Positions 31,040 to 40,499 of a stretch of DNA of 64,000 nt are shown here, piece by piece (positions within the stretch are counted from its first letter, which is position 1; each line of letters starts with the position of its first letter). Made by a program: the position numbers and the translations under genes. The notes beneath the pieces were generated by a model, which was given only the letters and a program-made list of their open reading frames with translations, was not told the origin of the DNA and did not search any database. Source of the DNA: Sorex araneus (Eukaryota; Chordata; Mammalia; Eulipotyphla; Soricidae). The stretch lies in NCBI RefSeq assembly GCF_027595985.1, contig NC_073306.1:84307599-84371598 (forward strand), given 5' to 3'.

Positions 31040-31710
31040 TTTTCTCTCTCTTTTTTAAATTAATTTTTTAAAATTGAGTCACCATGGGAACAGTTACAGG
31101 GCTTTCAGGATCAAATCTCAGTAATACAATGATCAAACACCCATCCCTTCATCAGTGCACATGTTCCACCACCAAGAACCCCAGCATACCCCTCCTTCTA
31201 CTCCCCCTCTGCCTGTGTGGCAGATGATTTTCACTTTACTCTCTACTTAACTTTGATTACATTCAATTTTCACAGAAAACTCACTATCATTGTTTGGAGT
31301 TTCCCCCTCAACAGTCAGACCTGTTGGAATGGCATCATTATGGTGCCTTCTTTCTTTCATCACTCTCCCTTTTTTTTTTTTTTTTTGGCTTTTTGGGTCA
31401 CACCTGGCTATGCTCAGGGATTACTCCTGACTCTGCACTCAGAAATCACTCCTGGCGGTGCTCTGGGGACCATATGGGATGCTGGGAATTGAACCCGGGT
31501 CAGCCGCATGCAAGGCAAACGCCCTACCTGCTGTGCTATTGCTCCAGCCCCCTCTTTCATCACTCTTATCAGAGGTTTATCCTGTTTTATTTGTCTTTCC
31601 CTAGGAAACAGCTTGGCCTTATTGATCTTAGTTCTCTCAACATGATGTTTGTGATAGTCATTTATTATTGAGTGAATCATGGTTTGTTCATCTTCTTTGT
31701 TGAATAGCAT
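31040..31710 (-). repeat. LINE-1 3' segment split by a SINE
   Basis: T-rich left edge, then CACCATGGGAACAGTTACAG, GATCAAACACCCATCCC and CAGTCAGACCTGTTGGAATG, continuing after the SINE at 31371-31552. Confidence 0.6.
31371..31552 (-). repeat. Young SOR-type SINE inside L1
   Basis: TCTTTCATCACTC is duplicated on both sides. Poly-T at 31372-31386. Confidence 0.94.
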
Positions 31711-31881
31711 TTTTTTTTTGCTTTTTGGGTCACACCTGGCAATACTCAGGGGTTACTCCTGGCTCTGCACTCAGGCATCACCCCCGGCGGTGCTCAGGGA
31801 CCATATGGGTGCTGGGAATCGAACCCGAGTCGGCCTCGTGCAAGGCAAACGCCCTATCCACCGTGCTATTGCTCCAGCTCC
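31711..31881 (-). repeat. Young SOR-type SINE with target-site duplication
   Basis: TGAATAGCATTTT on both sides. Confidence 0.93.
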
Positions 31882-31913
31882 TGAATAGCATTTTGATACA
31901 AAAATATACCCCA

Positions 31914-32085
31914 AGGGTTGGAGAGATAGTGCAGCAGATAGAGTGCTTGCTTTGCATGCAGCTGACCAGGAGTTCAATCCTCAGCATCCCATACGGCCCC
32001 CTGAGCCCACCAGGAGTAATCTCTGAGTGCAGAGCCAGGAATAACACCTGAGCATTACTTGGTGTGGCTTGGGAACCAAAAAATT
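31914..32085 (+). repeat. Older SINE
   Basis: GGGTTGGAGAGATAGTGCAG head, box B AGTTCAATCCTCAG, GGTGTGGCTTGGG end. Confidence 0.75.
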
Positions 32086-32159
32086 AACTAAGATAAAAAT
32101 ACATCACAGATTCTTTATCCACTCCACAGGAAAAAGTCTTATTGATTTCCTTCCCTATG

Positions 32160-32326
32160 ATTTTTTTTGGGTCAAACCTGGCGATGTACAGGGGTTACTC
32201 CTGGCTCATGCACTCAGGAATTACTCCTGACGGTTTTCGGGGGACCATATGGGATGCTGGGAATCGAACCTGGGTCGGCTGTTTGCAAGGCAAACGCCCT
32301 ACCTGCTATGCTCTCGCTCCAGCCCC
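32160..32326 (-). repeat. Young SOR-type SINE
   Basis: Near-consensus. Short duplication (C/T)ATGATT / CATGATC at the edges. Confidence 0.88.
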
Positions 32327-32370
32327 ATGATCTCTTGAAACAGATTGAAATGTCTTAATTTTTGCTTCAT

Positions 32371-32536
32371 GTGTTTTTTTGGGGGGATAGTGGTCACACC
32401 CAGAGGTGCTCAGGTCTTACTCCTGGTTCTGTGCTTAGAGTTCACTTCTGGTGGGGCACTGGGGACCCTATCTGGTGCCAAGGGTTGAACCCAGGCTGGC
32501 TGTGTGCTTTGTCTGCTGTTCTATCTCTCTGTTCCC
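32371..32536 (-). repeat. Older SINE
   Basis: GGTCACACCCAGAGGTGCTC ... GGGTTGAACCCAGGCTGGC ... TATCTCTCTGTTCCC. Confidence 0.65.
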
Positions 32537-32744
32537 TAATTTTTACCTTATGGACTGACCAGTGACCCATTTTTATAGTGTCCCATGTAGGTTGGAGGCA
32601 GGAAATATATTTGTAATGGTTGATGTGGTCTTGTGGCTGTTCTTACCAGATGGTTTAGGAAGATGGCAAACATCCTGATACATGGGAAGCTGATTTGTTG
32701 TCACATCTCTCTCTTACTTTCCCAATATCTTGATTTTCTTTTCT

Positions 32745-32896
32745 TTTATTTTCCCCAAGTTTTTTGGTCACACCCAGCGATGCGCTGGGGTCACTCCTGC
32801 AGTGCCTGGGGGACCATATAGTATGCCAGGGGTTGAACCCAGGTCCAGTGCGTTTAAGGCAAGTGCCCTATCCGCTGTATTATCTCTCTAGTCCCA
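32745..32896 (-). repeat. Older SINE, shortened
   Basis: GGTCACACCCAGCGATGCG ... GGTTGAACCCAGGTCCAG ... TATCTCTCTAGTCCC. Confidence 0.7.
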
Positions 32897-33079
32897 CTGA
32901 TTGTCAGTAGTGGCCCCAGAGGGCTGAAGGCAAACTTGTGTCATGATCCCACTCAGTTTCACAGGGGACATCCCAGGCCTGGGGCATGCAAAGGGGGGAA
33001 AACAAAAAATCAGAAGGCTTGAAAAAAGTAGTGGACGTGGGGGAAGCTTGGCCTTGAAGGATGCTTGCTCTATTTCCAG

Positions 33080-33194
33080 GGTCAGCGAGCCTCTCTCTCG
33101 TCTGCTGCTCCTCTGAACCCCAAGATCGCAGGCATGCTCTCCAAGTCCGTGTCCATGAGTGGCATCAATTGCTTCTTCGGCTGCTCGGATCCAG
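33080..33194 (+). CDS. ARHGEF2: ARHGEF2 long-form exon C
   Basis: Acceptor GCTCTATTTCCAG|GGTCAG, donor CCAG|GTGGGG. Phase 0 in, phase 1 out. Reads GQRASLSSAAPLNPKIAGML then SKSVSMSGINCFFGCSDP plus one base. It contains Met codons (M-L-S-K-S, M-S-G-I-N) that could serve as starts for shorter forms. It sits in a SINE-free 2.4-kb block with exons D and E. Confidence 0.75.
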
Positions 33195-33626
33195 GTGGGG
33201 AGCCGAGTGGGGAGCAAACCCTTGTCCAGCCCCTGACCTCAGCCCCCAGCCTCTGAGCACACACAGCCTACCTGTGCCAGGCCGTGGCCAGGCAGCCCGC
33301 AGGCCTCAGTGCAAATGAGAGAGCTCGGACCTGGAGTCTTTGCCGTTCCGAGACTCCTTTCTTGGGGAGGCTGTGGTGCAGTGCAGGCCGCAGGGGAGAA
33401 GGGCAGCTCAGGGAAACCACAGCCTGGAACTGAACCCAGACACTCAGGCCCTCCTCCACCTGAGCGGGCACCTCCCTCCCTCCCCAGTGGCCCGCCCTCA
33501 GGAATGGCGTCACTCTGCACCTGCAACCCAGGAACCCGATCCAGGTGGCGGGTGGGTGGGGCCGGGAGGCAGCCTGAGCCTTTGTCTGTTTCAACTGGAC
33601 ACTTCCCTCTGCTTTTGTGTTGGCAG
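33195..33626 (+). other. ARHGEF2 long-form intron C-D
   Basis: 432 bp of GC-rich unique sequence. No repeat or exon is seen. Confidence 0.7.
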
Positions 33627-33666
33627 GAAATTTAGCCCAGTCCTCAGCTGCTAAACTCAGTGAAAG
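33627..33666 (+). CDS. ARHGEF2: ARHGEF2 long-form exon D (40-base microexon-like)
   Basis: Acceptor GTTGGCAG|GAAATT, donor GAAAG|GTGAGT. Two bases complete Gly, then NLAQSSAAKLSE and two bases of the next codon. Phase 1 in, phase 2 out. Confidence 0.72.
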
Positions 33667-34788
33667 GTGAGTTGGGGGGACACTTTGAAGACTTTTGTGG
33701 GGGAGGGTGGGGAGACAGGCCATGGACTGTGAAGTCCCCAGAGTGTCCGTGTACTGAAACATCACCCTTCTTCATGTTGCCAAATCGATGCCCGCGCTGC
33801 ATAGATGCCACACTTCCTCTTTGACCAGGGACGACCCTGACGTCAAGAAGGCATAGGCCCTATGTGATAGGAAAGAACCCTGCAGAGAAGAGGGGTGCAC
33901 GGCCCCCGGGTGGAGAAAAGAGAGAGGGTTGCCGGGTGGTGTCTGTACCAAAAAGATCCACTGGCGGCCCGGTGGCTGCTGCACAGTCTGAGGGACAGAT
34001 GGTGACCCACTGCTGATGCCCAGAGAAAGCACCAGTGGGGTGGCTCTCAGAGAGCTGGACGAGGGCCGGGAGCCCCGGAAAGGCTAGCTGGGAGTGGGGT
34101 GAAGCTGAGATTTCAGTGAACCAGTGCGCAGACTCGCACCTGTTTATCTGGCTCCAGGCGCCGCGGCCTGGGAGACTGGTCGGTAGCTGTTTATGATGGT
34201 GTGGGCGAGTCAGTGCGCCAGGAATGGCCCTTTAAGATATCAGGCCCGGATTTGTGGATTTGTGGTCCCGCAGAGCTGGCTGACACATCTTCCTGGCTCT
34301 GCGTTTGGGATTAGCTCATGGGATGGGGCTGATGAAATCCCAGGAAATTCAGTCCTTATTGGCCTGAGGCCCAGAGGCCCTTCGCGAGCCGCGGAGAGGG
34401 TCCCGGTGCACACTGGGTTCTTGTTTGGCTGGGTCTGGGGTGGGCACATGCCCCTCCCCCGGCAGAGAGCAGCCCCCCCATCATTTCCGTTGGGTGTGAT
34501 AGGAGCGAGATGGGGCCTGGTGCAGCGGCGGAGAGGCCCTGGGGCCGGGCTCGGGGAGGAAGGGGGAGCCGGGGGTTATTTGGGAGGAGCCTGGAGTTTT
34601 CATTATAAATTGCGGGCCTGGGAACAGGCTCCACGTCCAGGAAGTCTGGAGGTGGGAGACGGAGCATCTCTCTCTCCTTCCTCTCTCCTGCCTCTCCCTT
34701 GGCTGTGGCCTCCACTGCCATCTCTCTGGGAGTACCTGTGTTTGCTTTTCCAGCTCCAGCTCTTCATCTCTTCTTTTTTGCTCTGCAG
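33667..34788 (+). other. ARHGEF2 long-form intron D-E
   Basis: 1.1 kb without SINEs. Contains short A/T islands such as CATTATAAATTGCGGG around 34598 within GC-rich sequence, possibly regulatory. The polypyrimidine-rich right end leads to the exon E acceptor. Confidence 0.6.
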
Positions 34789-34882
34789 CTGTAGCCAGCT
34801 GGAAGGGAGCTCAGGATCCAGGGCAGGCTCCTCCCTGAGGCGCTCCCTCAGCTTCCTCTGGGCCATGACCGGAAAGGCCAAG
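34789..34882 (+). CDS. ARHGEF2: ARHGEF2 long-form exon E
   Basis: Acceptor TTGCTCTGCAG|CTGTAG, donor AAG|GTAGGC. One base completes Ser, then CSQLEGSSGSRAGSSLRRSL and SFLWAMTGKAK. Phase 2 in, phase 0 out, so it joins [11 protein letters not shown] in the exon at 49177. The Ser/Arg-rich RRSLSF is a plausible basophilic kinase site. Confidence 0.78.
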
Positions 34883-35264
34883 GTAGGCCCCTCTGCCCCC
34901 AGCCCCTTCCTTCCCTCCCCTTCCCCGCCCTCCCTGCCTCTCCCTGGTTCGCGGAGACTTGGGGCAATGGGTCAAGTGTCTGGCGCGTGTTCAGGAGCCG
35001 TACCTGGGTGCTGCAGGAACTTTGCAGTGTGCAGGGGATCAGTGTGGTGCTGGGGTTCGAACCCTTTGAGCCTTCTCACCATTGCGCTGCCAGTGTGCAG
35101 GATCTAAGGGAACAAACAGCTCTCCCTGCCTCCCTCCCTGTCCCCACTAAATCACCTCCACTTGGCAGCCATCTGTGGACAGCTGGAAGAGAAAGGTCTG
35201 TTGCCTCAGAAGCTGAGGAGCAGCCTACATCCCTTTTAAATGTTTATATTTATTCATACATAGG

Positions 35265-35402
35265 TTTGATTTTTAGGCCACCCCCAGTGGTATTCAGGGA
35301 TCAGTCCTGGTGGGCTTGGGGGACCTTATGTGGTGCTGGGAATTGAACTTGGTTGGCTCTCTGCAAGGCGGGCACCCTACCCATTGTGCTATAGCTTCGC
35401 CC
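35265..35402 (-). repeat. Older SINE
   Basis: TAGGCCACCCCCAGTGG ... GGGAATTGAACTTGGTTGGC ... GTGCTATAGCTTCGCCC. Confidence 0.65.
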
Positions 35403-35466
35403 ACATACATACATACATACATGTGTATATATATGTATATATATATATGTGTGTGTATATATTATA

Positions 35467-35505
<39 letters not shown>
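35402..35505. repeat. (ATAC)n/(TA)n microsatellite
   Basis: CATACATACATACATG then ~80 bases of TATATA with GTGTG interruptions. Confidence 0.95.
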
Positions 35506-35507
<2 letters not shown>

Positions 35508-35529
35508 AGTTTATTTTTAGTTTTCTGAG

Positions 35530-36061
35530 AGGTGTTGTGAGGCCACTCTTGGCTGTGTTCAGGGCTTTCTTCTGGCTCTGTGCTCAAGGATCACTCTTGG
35601 CTGTGCTTGGGGGACCAGGCAGTGCCAGTGAACAGACTGGGGTGAACGTCTGCAAGTTAAGCATCGTCCCTACTGTTCTGAGTCTTTGGCCCCCTCTCTG
35701 TCTTTTTGTTTGTTGGTTTGTTTGGGGGCCACACCCAGAGGTGCTCAGCGCTTAACTTCTGGCTCTGTGCTTGGGGATGACTCCTGACAGGACTCGGGGG
35801 ACTCTATGGGATGTCAGGGATTGAGCCCCAGTAGGCCAATTGCAAGGCAGGAACCTTCTCTGCTGTGTTATTGCTGTGGCCTTGGGTCCCCTCACTTTTA
35901 TATTTATTTATTCATGAATTTAGGGCCCCTCCTGGCGGTGCTGAGCTGGCGGCCAGGCCATTCCCTGTGGTGCTGTGGGAAGTGATTGTCGTGCTGGGAT
36001 CAAACCCAGGGTCTGTATAGACCAAGCCATGCTCTTAGCACTTGAGTCACATCTCTGTCCC
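35530..36061 (-). repeat. Three older minus-strand SINEs
   Basis: About 35530-35694, 35703-35884 (GGGGCCACACCCAGAGGTGC) and 35915-36061 (GGGATCAAACCCAGGGTC). Confidence 0.6.
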
Positions 36062-36282
36062 CTCTGTTTTAAGACCTGAATATCTCAGAGGTGGGCAGTC
36101 ACTCTTGAGCTCTGGACTAAATACTGATAATAATTATAGCTATACTTTTCGCTTCTCCGTAGCGGCCTCCAGTTTGCAAAGTGCTTTTACCCTCGTAATT
36201 TTAATGAGTAGGTTTGGCAGCTGAAACTGCTGAAATGAAACCGGAGGTGGGAGGTGAGTAGGGCAGGAGTCTGAGATTCTGG

Positions 36283-36461
36283 GGTTTTTGTTCGTTTATT
36301 TTGGGCCACATCTGGCTGTGCCTGGGACTGACTTACTCCTGGCTCTGTGCTCAGGGATGACTTCTGGTGAGACTCAGTGGGACCCTGTGTGGTGCCAGGG
36401 ATTGAATCTGCTGTGTGCAAGACTAGCGCCCGGTTGCCGGCTGTGAGATCTCTCTGGTCCA
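36283..36461 (-). repeat. Older SINE
   Basis: TGGGCCACATCTGGCTG ... GGGATTGAATCTGCTGTG ... AGATCTCTCTGGTCC. Confidence 0.65.
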
Positions 36462-37059
36462 GGAGTCTGGGATTCTGAGTGTGTGGTCCCTGTGTGTTTG
36501 TGTGTGTCTCCAATGCAGCAGAGGTGTGCCCACTGCTTGAACTCAATCCCATTTCTCTCTGTTCACTGGCAGAAGGAGCCTGCTCTCCTTATGACCTCCC
36601 CAGTTAAGTACACACCTTCCAAGCAGATAGCATCTGAGTGTTGGGAGAGAAACTCCGGAGGCCTGATTCCGCTTCCCCTGAGATTCTCACCCGAGCCCCA
36701 GCCTAACTGGCCCCTGGCCAGCCACCATTCTCTTTCCTCAGCGGGCAGGAAAGGCCGAGAAGGAAGCAGGTTGCTAGCACCTTCCCGCCAGAGACCAGGC
36801 CCTTCAGGCATGAGGAAGGAGGTGGGTGGGGAGTTGGGGAACCTTAAAGCAGGGGGTGGTCTGGGGCCTGGGCAGTAAGAGGAGGCAAACACGGAGACCA
36901 GGAGACCACCGTCTTGCACTCGGGATCTTGTCCTCTCAGATAGTCAAGATTGAAAGCTGAGAACCTGGAGACACGAAGGTGGAATTCAGTAGAAGCTTTG
37001 AGAAAAGGAAGGGAAGGCTTGGGAAGTGCGGGCCCCTTAAGAAAGAAGCCTGGAAAAAT

Positions 37060-37406
37060 CATTCTTTCTTTCTTTTTTTCTTTTTCTTTTTAATGGGGCA
37101 GGGCACACCCAGCCCTTGCTCAAGGATTTCTACTGGCTCTGCAACTCAGGAATCCTGGGAGGACTTGGGGAATAAAATGGGGATGCTGGGGATCGATGTA
37201 GGCACCCTACCCACTGTGCTATCTCTCCAGTTCAATCTCTCTCCCTCTTGCTCTCTCAGGGGCCACACCCAGCTGTGCTCAGGACTTACTCATGGCTCTG
37301 TACTCAGAAATCACTCTTGGGGGGACCATGTGGGATGCTGGGTATTGAACATGGTTTAGCCACATGCAAGGCAAGCCCTACCCCACTGTACTATCTCTTC
37401 GGCCCC
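37060..37406 (-). repeat. Two older minus-strand SINEs
   Basis: About 37060-37231 and 37255-37406, each with a recognisable body and reversed head. Confidence 0.65.
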
Positions 37407-37455
37407 CCCTTGTCTTCTTGTTATTTAGGGGCATGGGTAAATTCCAAGCACTGAG

Positions 37456-37635
37456 TTTTATTTTATTTTGCTTTTTGGGTCACACCTGGCACTGCACAGG
37501 GGTTACTCCTGGCTCTCTGCACTCAAGAACTACTCCTGGTGGTGCTCAGGAGACCATATGGGATGCTGGGAATCGAACCCCGGTCGGCTGCTTGTAAGGC
37601 AAATGCCCTACCGGCTGTGCTATCGCACCAGCCCC
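37456..37635 (-). repeat. Young SOR-type SINE with target-site duplication
   Basis: CAAGCACTGAGTTTTA before, CAAGCACTGGGTTTTA after. Confidence 0.92.
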
Positions 37636-37760
37636 AAGCACTGGGTTTTAGACATGCCAGATGGGAAGATAAAGGGCTGCGGATGAACCAGGTATTTAAA
37701 AGCACTGGCTTCCCTATATACTGGCCCATCACCAGAAATTTTTCTCTCTGTGGGGTCATC

Positions 37761-37933
37761 TTTTTATTTTGTTTATTTTTGGGCCACATCAGTGGTGCTC
37801 AGGGCTTACTCCTGGTTCTGCCCTCAGAGATCACTCCTGGCAGGGCTCAGGGAACCATATGGGGTTCTGTGGACTGAACCCCCGATTGGCCACGTGCAAG
37901 GCAAACTCCCTTTTGCACTATCTCTGCAGCCCA
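37761..37933 (-). repeat. Older SINE
   Basis: TGGGCCACATCAGTGGTGC ... GACTGAACCCCCGATTGGC ... TATCTCTGCAGCCC. Confidence 0.75.
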
Positions 37934-38057
37934 TCTCGGGCCATTCTTTCTAATCCCCCGGCCATTTTCCTCTATCCCTATGTAGTTTATCAATCTGTGA
38001 CCCTCCCATCATAGGGGAGAAGTTGAGGAGCTAATCACCTTCTTCTGTTAAAAAAGA

Positions 38058-38178
38058 AAAATCATACTCAGCAGTGCTCAGGACTTCTTCCTGACTCTGT
38101 TCAGGGATCACTCCTGGCAGGCCTGAGAGACCCTCTGTAAGGCCGGTGCCTCACCCTCTGCACTATCACCCCAGCCCT
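38058..38178 (-). repeat. Older SINE, internally deleted
   Basis: CAGTGCTCAGGACTTCTTCC ... box B missing ... GCACTATCACCCCAGCCC. Confidence 0.65.
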
Positions 38179-38260
38179 ATGCATCCCCACCTTTTTTTGT
38201 GTATGATGGGAATGAGTGGACCAGCTCCTCCTGACTGGTTTGCAGTTGCCCCTTCTTCTT

Positions 38261-38442
38261 CTTTTTTTTTTTTTTTTGCTTTTTGGGTCACACGTGGTGA
38301 TGCACAGGGGTTACTCCTGGCTCATGCACTCAGGAATTACCCCTGGCAGTGTTCAGGGGACCATATGGGATGTTGGGAATCGAACCCGGGTCGGCCATGT
38401 GCAAGGCAAACACCCTACCCGCTGTGCCATTGCTCCAGCCCT
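38261..38442 (-). repeat. Young SOR-type SINE with target-site duplication
   Basis: Exact GCAGTTGCCCCTTCTT on both sides. GCATGAGCC subtype. Confidence 0.95.
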
Positions 38443-38794
38443 GCAGTTGCCCCTTCTTAGCTGCTGAGTATCCTGGTGAAGTAGAAGGTGGGAAGTGTGG
38501 GGCCAGGACTACGACAGAAAGGCCCCAGAACAAGTGAGGGCATTGGGGCCCTCTGCCTTTCCTGGGTAGGGGGTGTGTCTTTCTGGCCTCCCTTCCAGTC
38601 CTGCCCTGGTCCACTTTCCTTCTGCCCTGCCCTCCCCAGTGAGGTGAGGTACTGCTTCACTAGATCTCTACTTCCGCGTCCTCCCAGCTCAGCATGGGGG
38701 CCCAGGGGCAGGTAAACATGGTGGGGGGGCGGGGGTGGAGCCTGAGGCAGAGAGAAGGAAATGACTTACTCTTTCCTATCTGATTCTCAGGGGA

Positions 38795-38930
38795 GAGTTG
38801 CTCAAACACTTTCCCAGCCTTCAGCTAGCTTAGTCCTTCTAACAGCACTGCCAAAGATAAGTGCTTTCATCTCCGTCTGCAGACAAGATAACTAGGAGGC
38901 AGCAGTTCTTTGCCCAGGGTCCGGTTTAGG
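38795..38930 (+). repeat. MIR remnant
   Basis: AGTCCTTCTAACAGCACTGC, CTCCGTCTGCAGACAAGATA then ACTAGGAGGCAG, and TTTGCCCAGGGTCC follow MIR order. Confidence 0.5.
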
Positions 38931-39043
38931 AAGGGGCGGTGCCAGGCTGCAAACCCTTCTGCAGTGGCTGCTTAACACTTCCTCCCTATACGCAACCAGG
39001 ACCGTGTTCCCTCCCTCCCCTTCTTCCATCAGCTTTGGCGTCT

Positions 39044-39205
39044 TTGTTTTTTATGTTTTGTTTTGTTTGATAATGCTCAGGGCTCCCTCCTGGCTCTGCA
39101 CTCAGGTGGTGGCGCTGTGGGAACCACATGTGGTGCAAGGGATTGAACTGGGTTGACCACCTGCCAGGCAGTGCCCTCCCTGCTGTACTACTGCGCTGGC
39201 CCCAA
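39044..39205 (-). repeat. Older SINE
   Basis: GATAATGCTCAGGGCTCCC ... GGGATTGAACTGGGTTGACC ... CTACTGCGCTGGCCCC. Confidence 0.7.
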
Positions 39206-39486
39206 GGTTTCCAGTCTCTGGACTGACCTGGAGTTAAAAAGCACCTACTGCTGAGCCACATTCCTGGCCTGGGAAACTATTTTCCTACTGGGGCTGGAAA
39301 GAAGTACAGCCAGTGGCGATCAACAGGGTCTGGCTCAAAAGTGAAACAAACACATGTAAATAAATAATAAACACACATAGTAGACAAGATTCTGGTAACC
39401 AGGTTCTTCCCAAGGACGTGCTCTCCAGCCCTGAAATGTGGGGACACGTTTGCCAAGAGAAAAAAGTTTAAGAAGGTGGTGACTCA

Positions 39487-39654
39487 GGGCTGGAGTGATA
39501 GCACAGCGGGTAGGGCTTTTGCCTTGCATGCGGCCGACCTGGGTTTCATTCCCAGCATCCCGTATGGTCCCCTGAGCATCGCAGGAGTAATTTCTGAGTG
39601 CAGAGCCAGGAGTGACCCCTGTGCACGCCGGGTGTGACAAAAAAAAAAAAAAAA
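39487..39654 (+). repeat. Young SOR-type SINE with target-site duplication
   Basis: Exact AAGAAGGTGGTGACT on both sides. Poly-A tail uninterrupted. Confidence 0.95.
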
Positions 39655-39983
39655 GAAGGTGGTGACTGCTTTTAGGTTCTGGCAGAAATTAGGCTTGACT
39701 TTTGTTTGTGTGTCTCTAAAAATTAATTTTGGAAAATATGGAAGGTCGCAGGGATGAGGAGGGGGTGGGAGCAGCTTGGGAGAAGGGCCTAGGAGACAAG
39801 AAAAGGTTAATTGTGCCAGAGGCCACAGAAAATGGGAATTACATCAAGCTACAGACCTAGTTCCCTAAAAACCAAGTACTTTTTTATATTATTTTTGTTT
39901 TACAGAGCCAGGGATGGGCCAAGGGCCACACATCTAAGAGCAGGGGCTTTACCACTGACTGAGCTTCCTGCCCGGCCTTCCTT

Positions 39984-40090
39984 GGGTTTTGTGGGTGTTT
40001 GGGGACCACACCTAGCAGTGCTAACGGGATCACTCTTGGGGGACCATATTCCGCGCAGGAAGGCGAACAAGTGCCTTAACCCCAGCCAGA
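39984..40090 (-). repeat. Old SINE fragment
   Basis: GGACCACACCTAGCAGTGC and GATCACTCTTGGGGGACC. Head decayed. A tRNA-like remnant precedes it (39945-39975). Confidence 0.5.
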
Positions 40091-40499
40091 ACTTTCAGGT
40101 TGGGGCTTGGGGACTGTGCGGTCCCTCCAAACACCCTGGGGGTTTGGCGATGCAGACTCTAGTTGGGCCCTTTAAGATCCCACCCCAGCCCGCAGCACCG
40201 TCCCGGCAGGGCCAGGGAGAGAAGGGAGGGTGCAGCCCACCCAGTCCTGGGCCCCTAGTGGGTGGGACCATGAGGTCAAGCTTCTGGCCGTCTGTGTTTA
40301 AATTTAGTACATTCCTCAGCTCGGGCAGCCAGAGGGTGGGGGTGGGGAGAGAGGGTCAAAGAGAGGTTCTGGGCCGGGGAGCTTTGGGTCTGCTGGTTTT
40401 GGTGGGAGGTCCTTGGGTCGCCCAGGCACGCGTGGGCCCCGGGAAGTCCTTCCCGCTTCCCCATTCCCCCAGTCCATTCTGCACCCTTTGTCCTTGGCT

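Larger units (their letters stand above)
22392..33079 (+). other. ARHGEF2 long-form intron B-C (10.7 kb)
   Basis: Dominated by SINEs in both orientations, (GGAA)n, LINE-1 pieces on the minus strand and an AT-rich stretch. 25256-25625 is mostly unique but ends in a tRNA-like remnant (25555-25595, GAGCTCTTCCACTGAGCC). 29210-29545 and 30330-30690 hold unrecognised or very decayed sequence. No exon is recognised. Confidence 0.65.
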
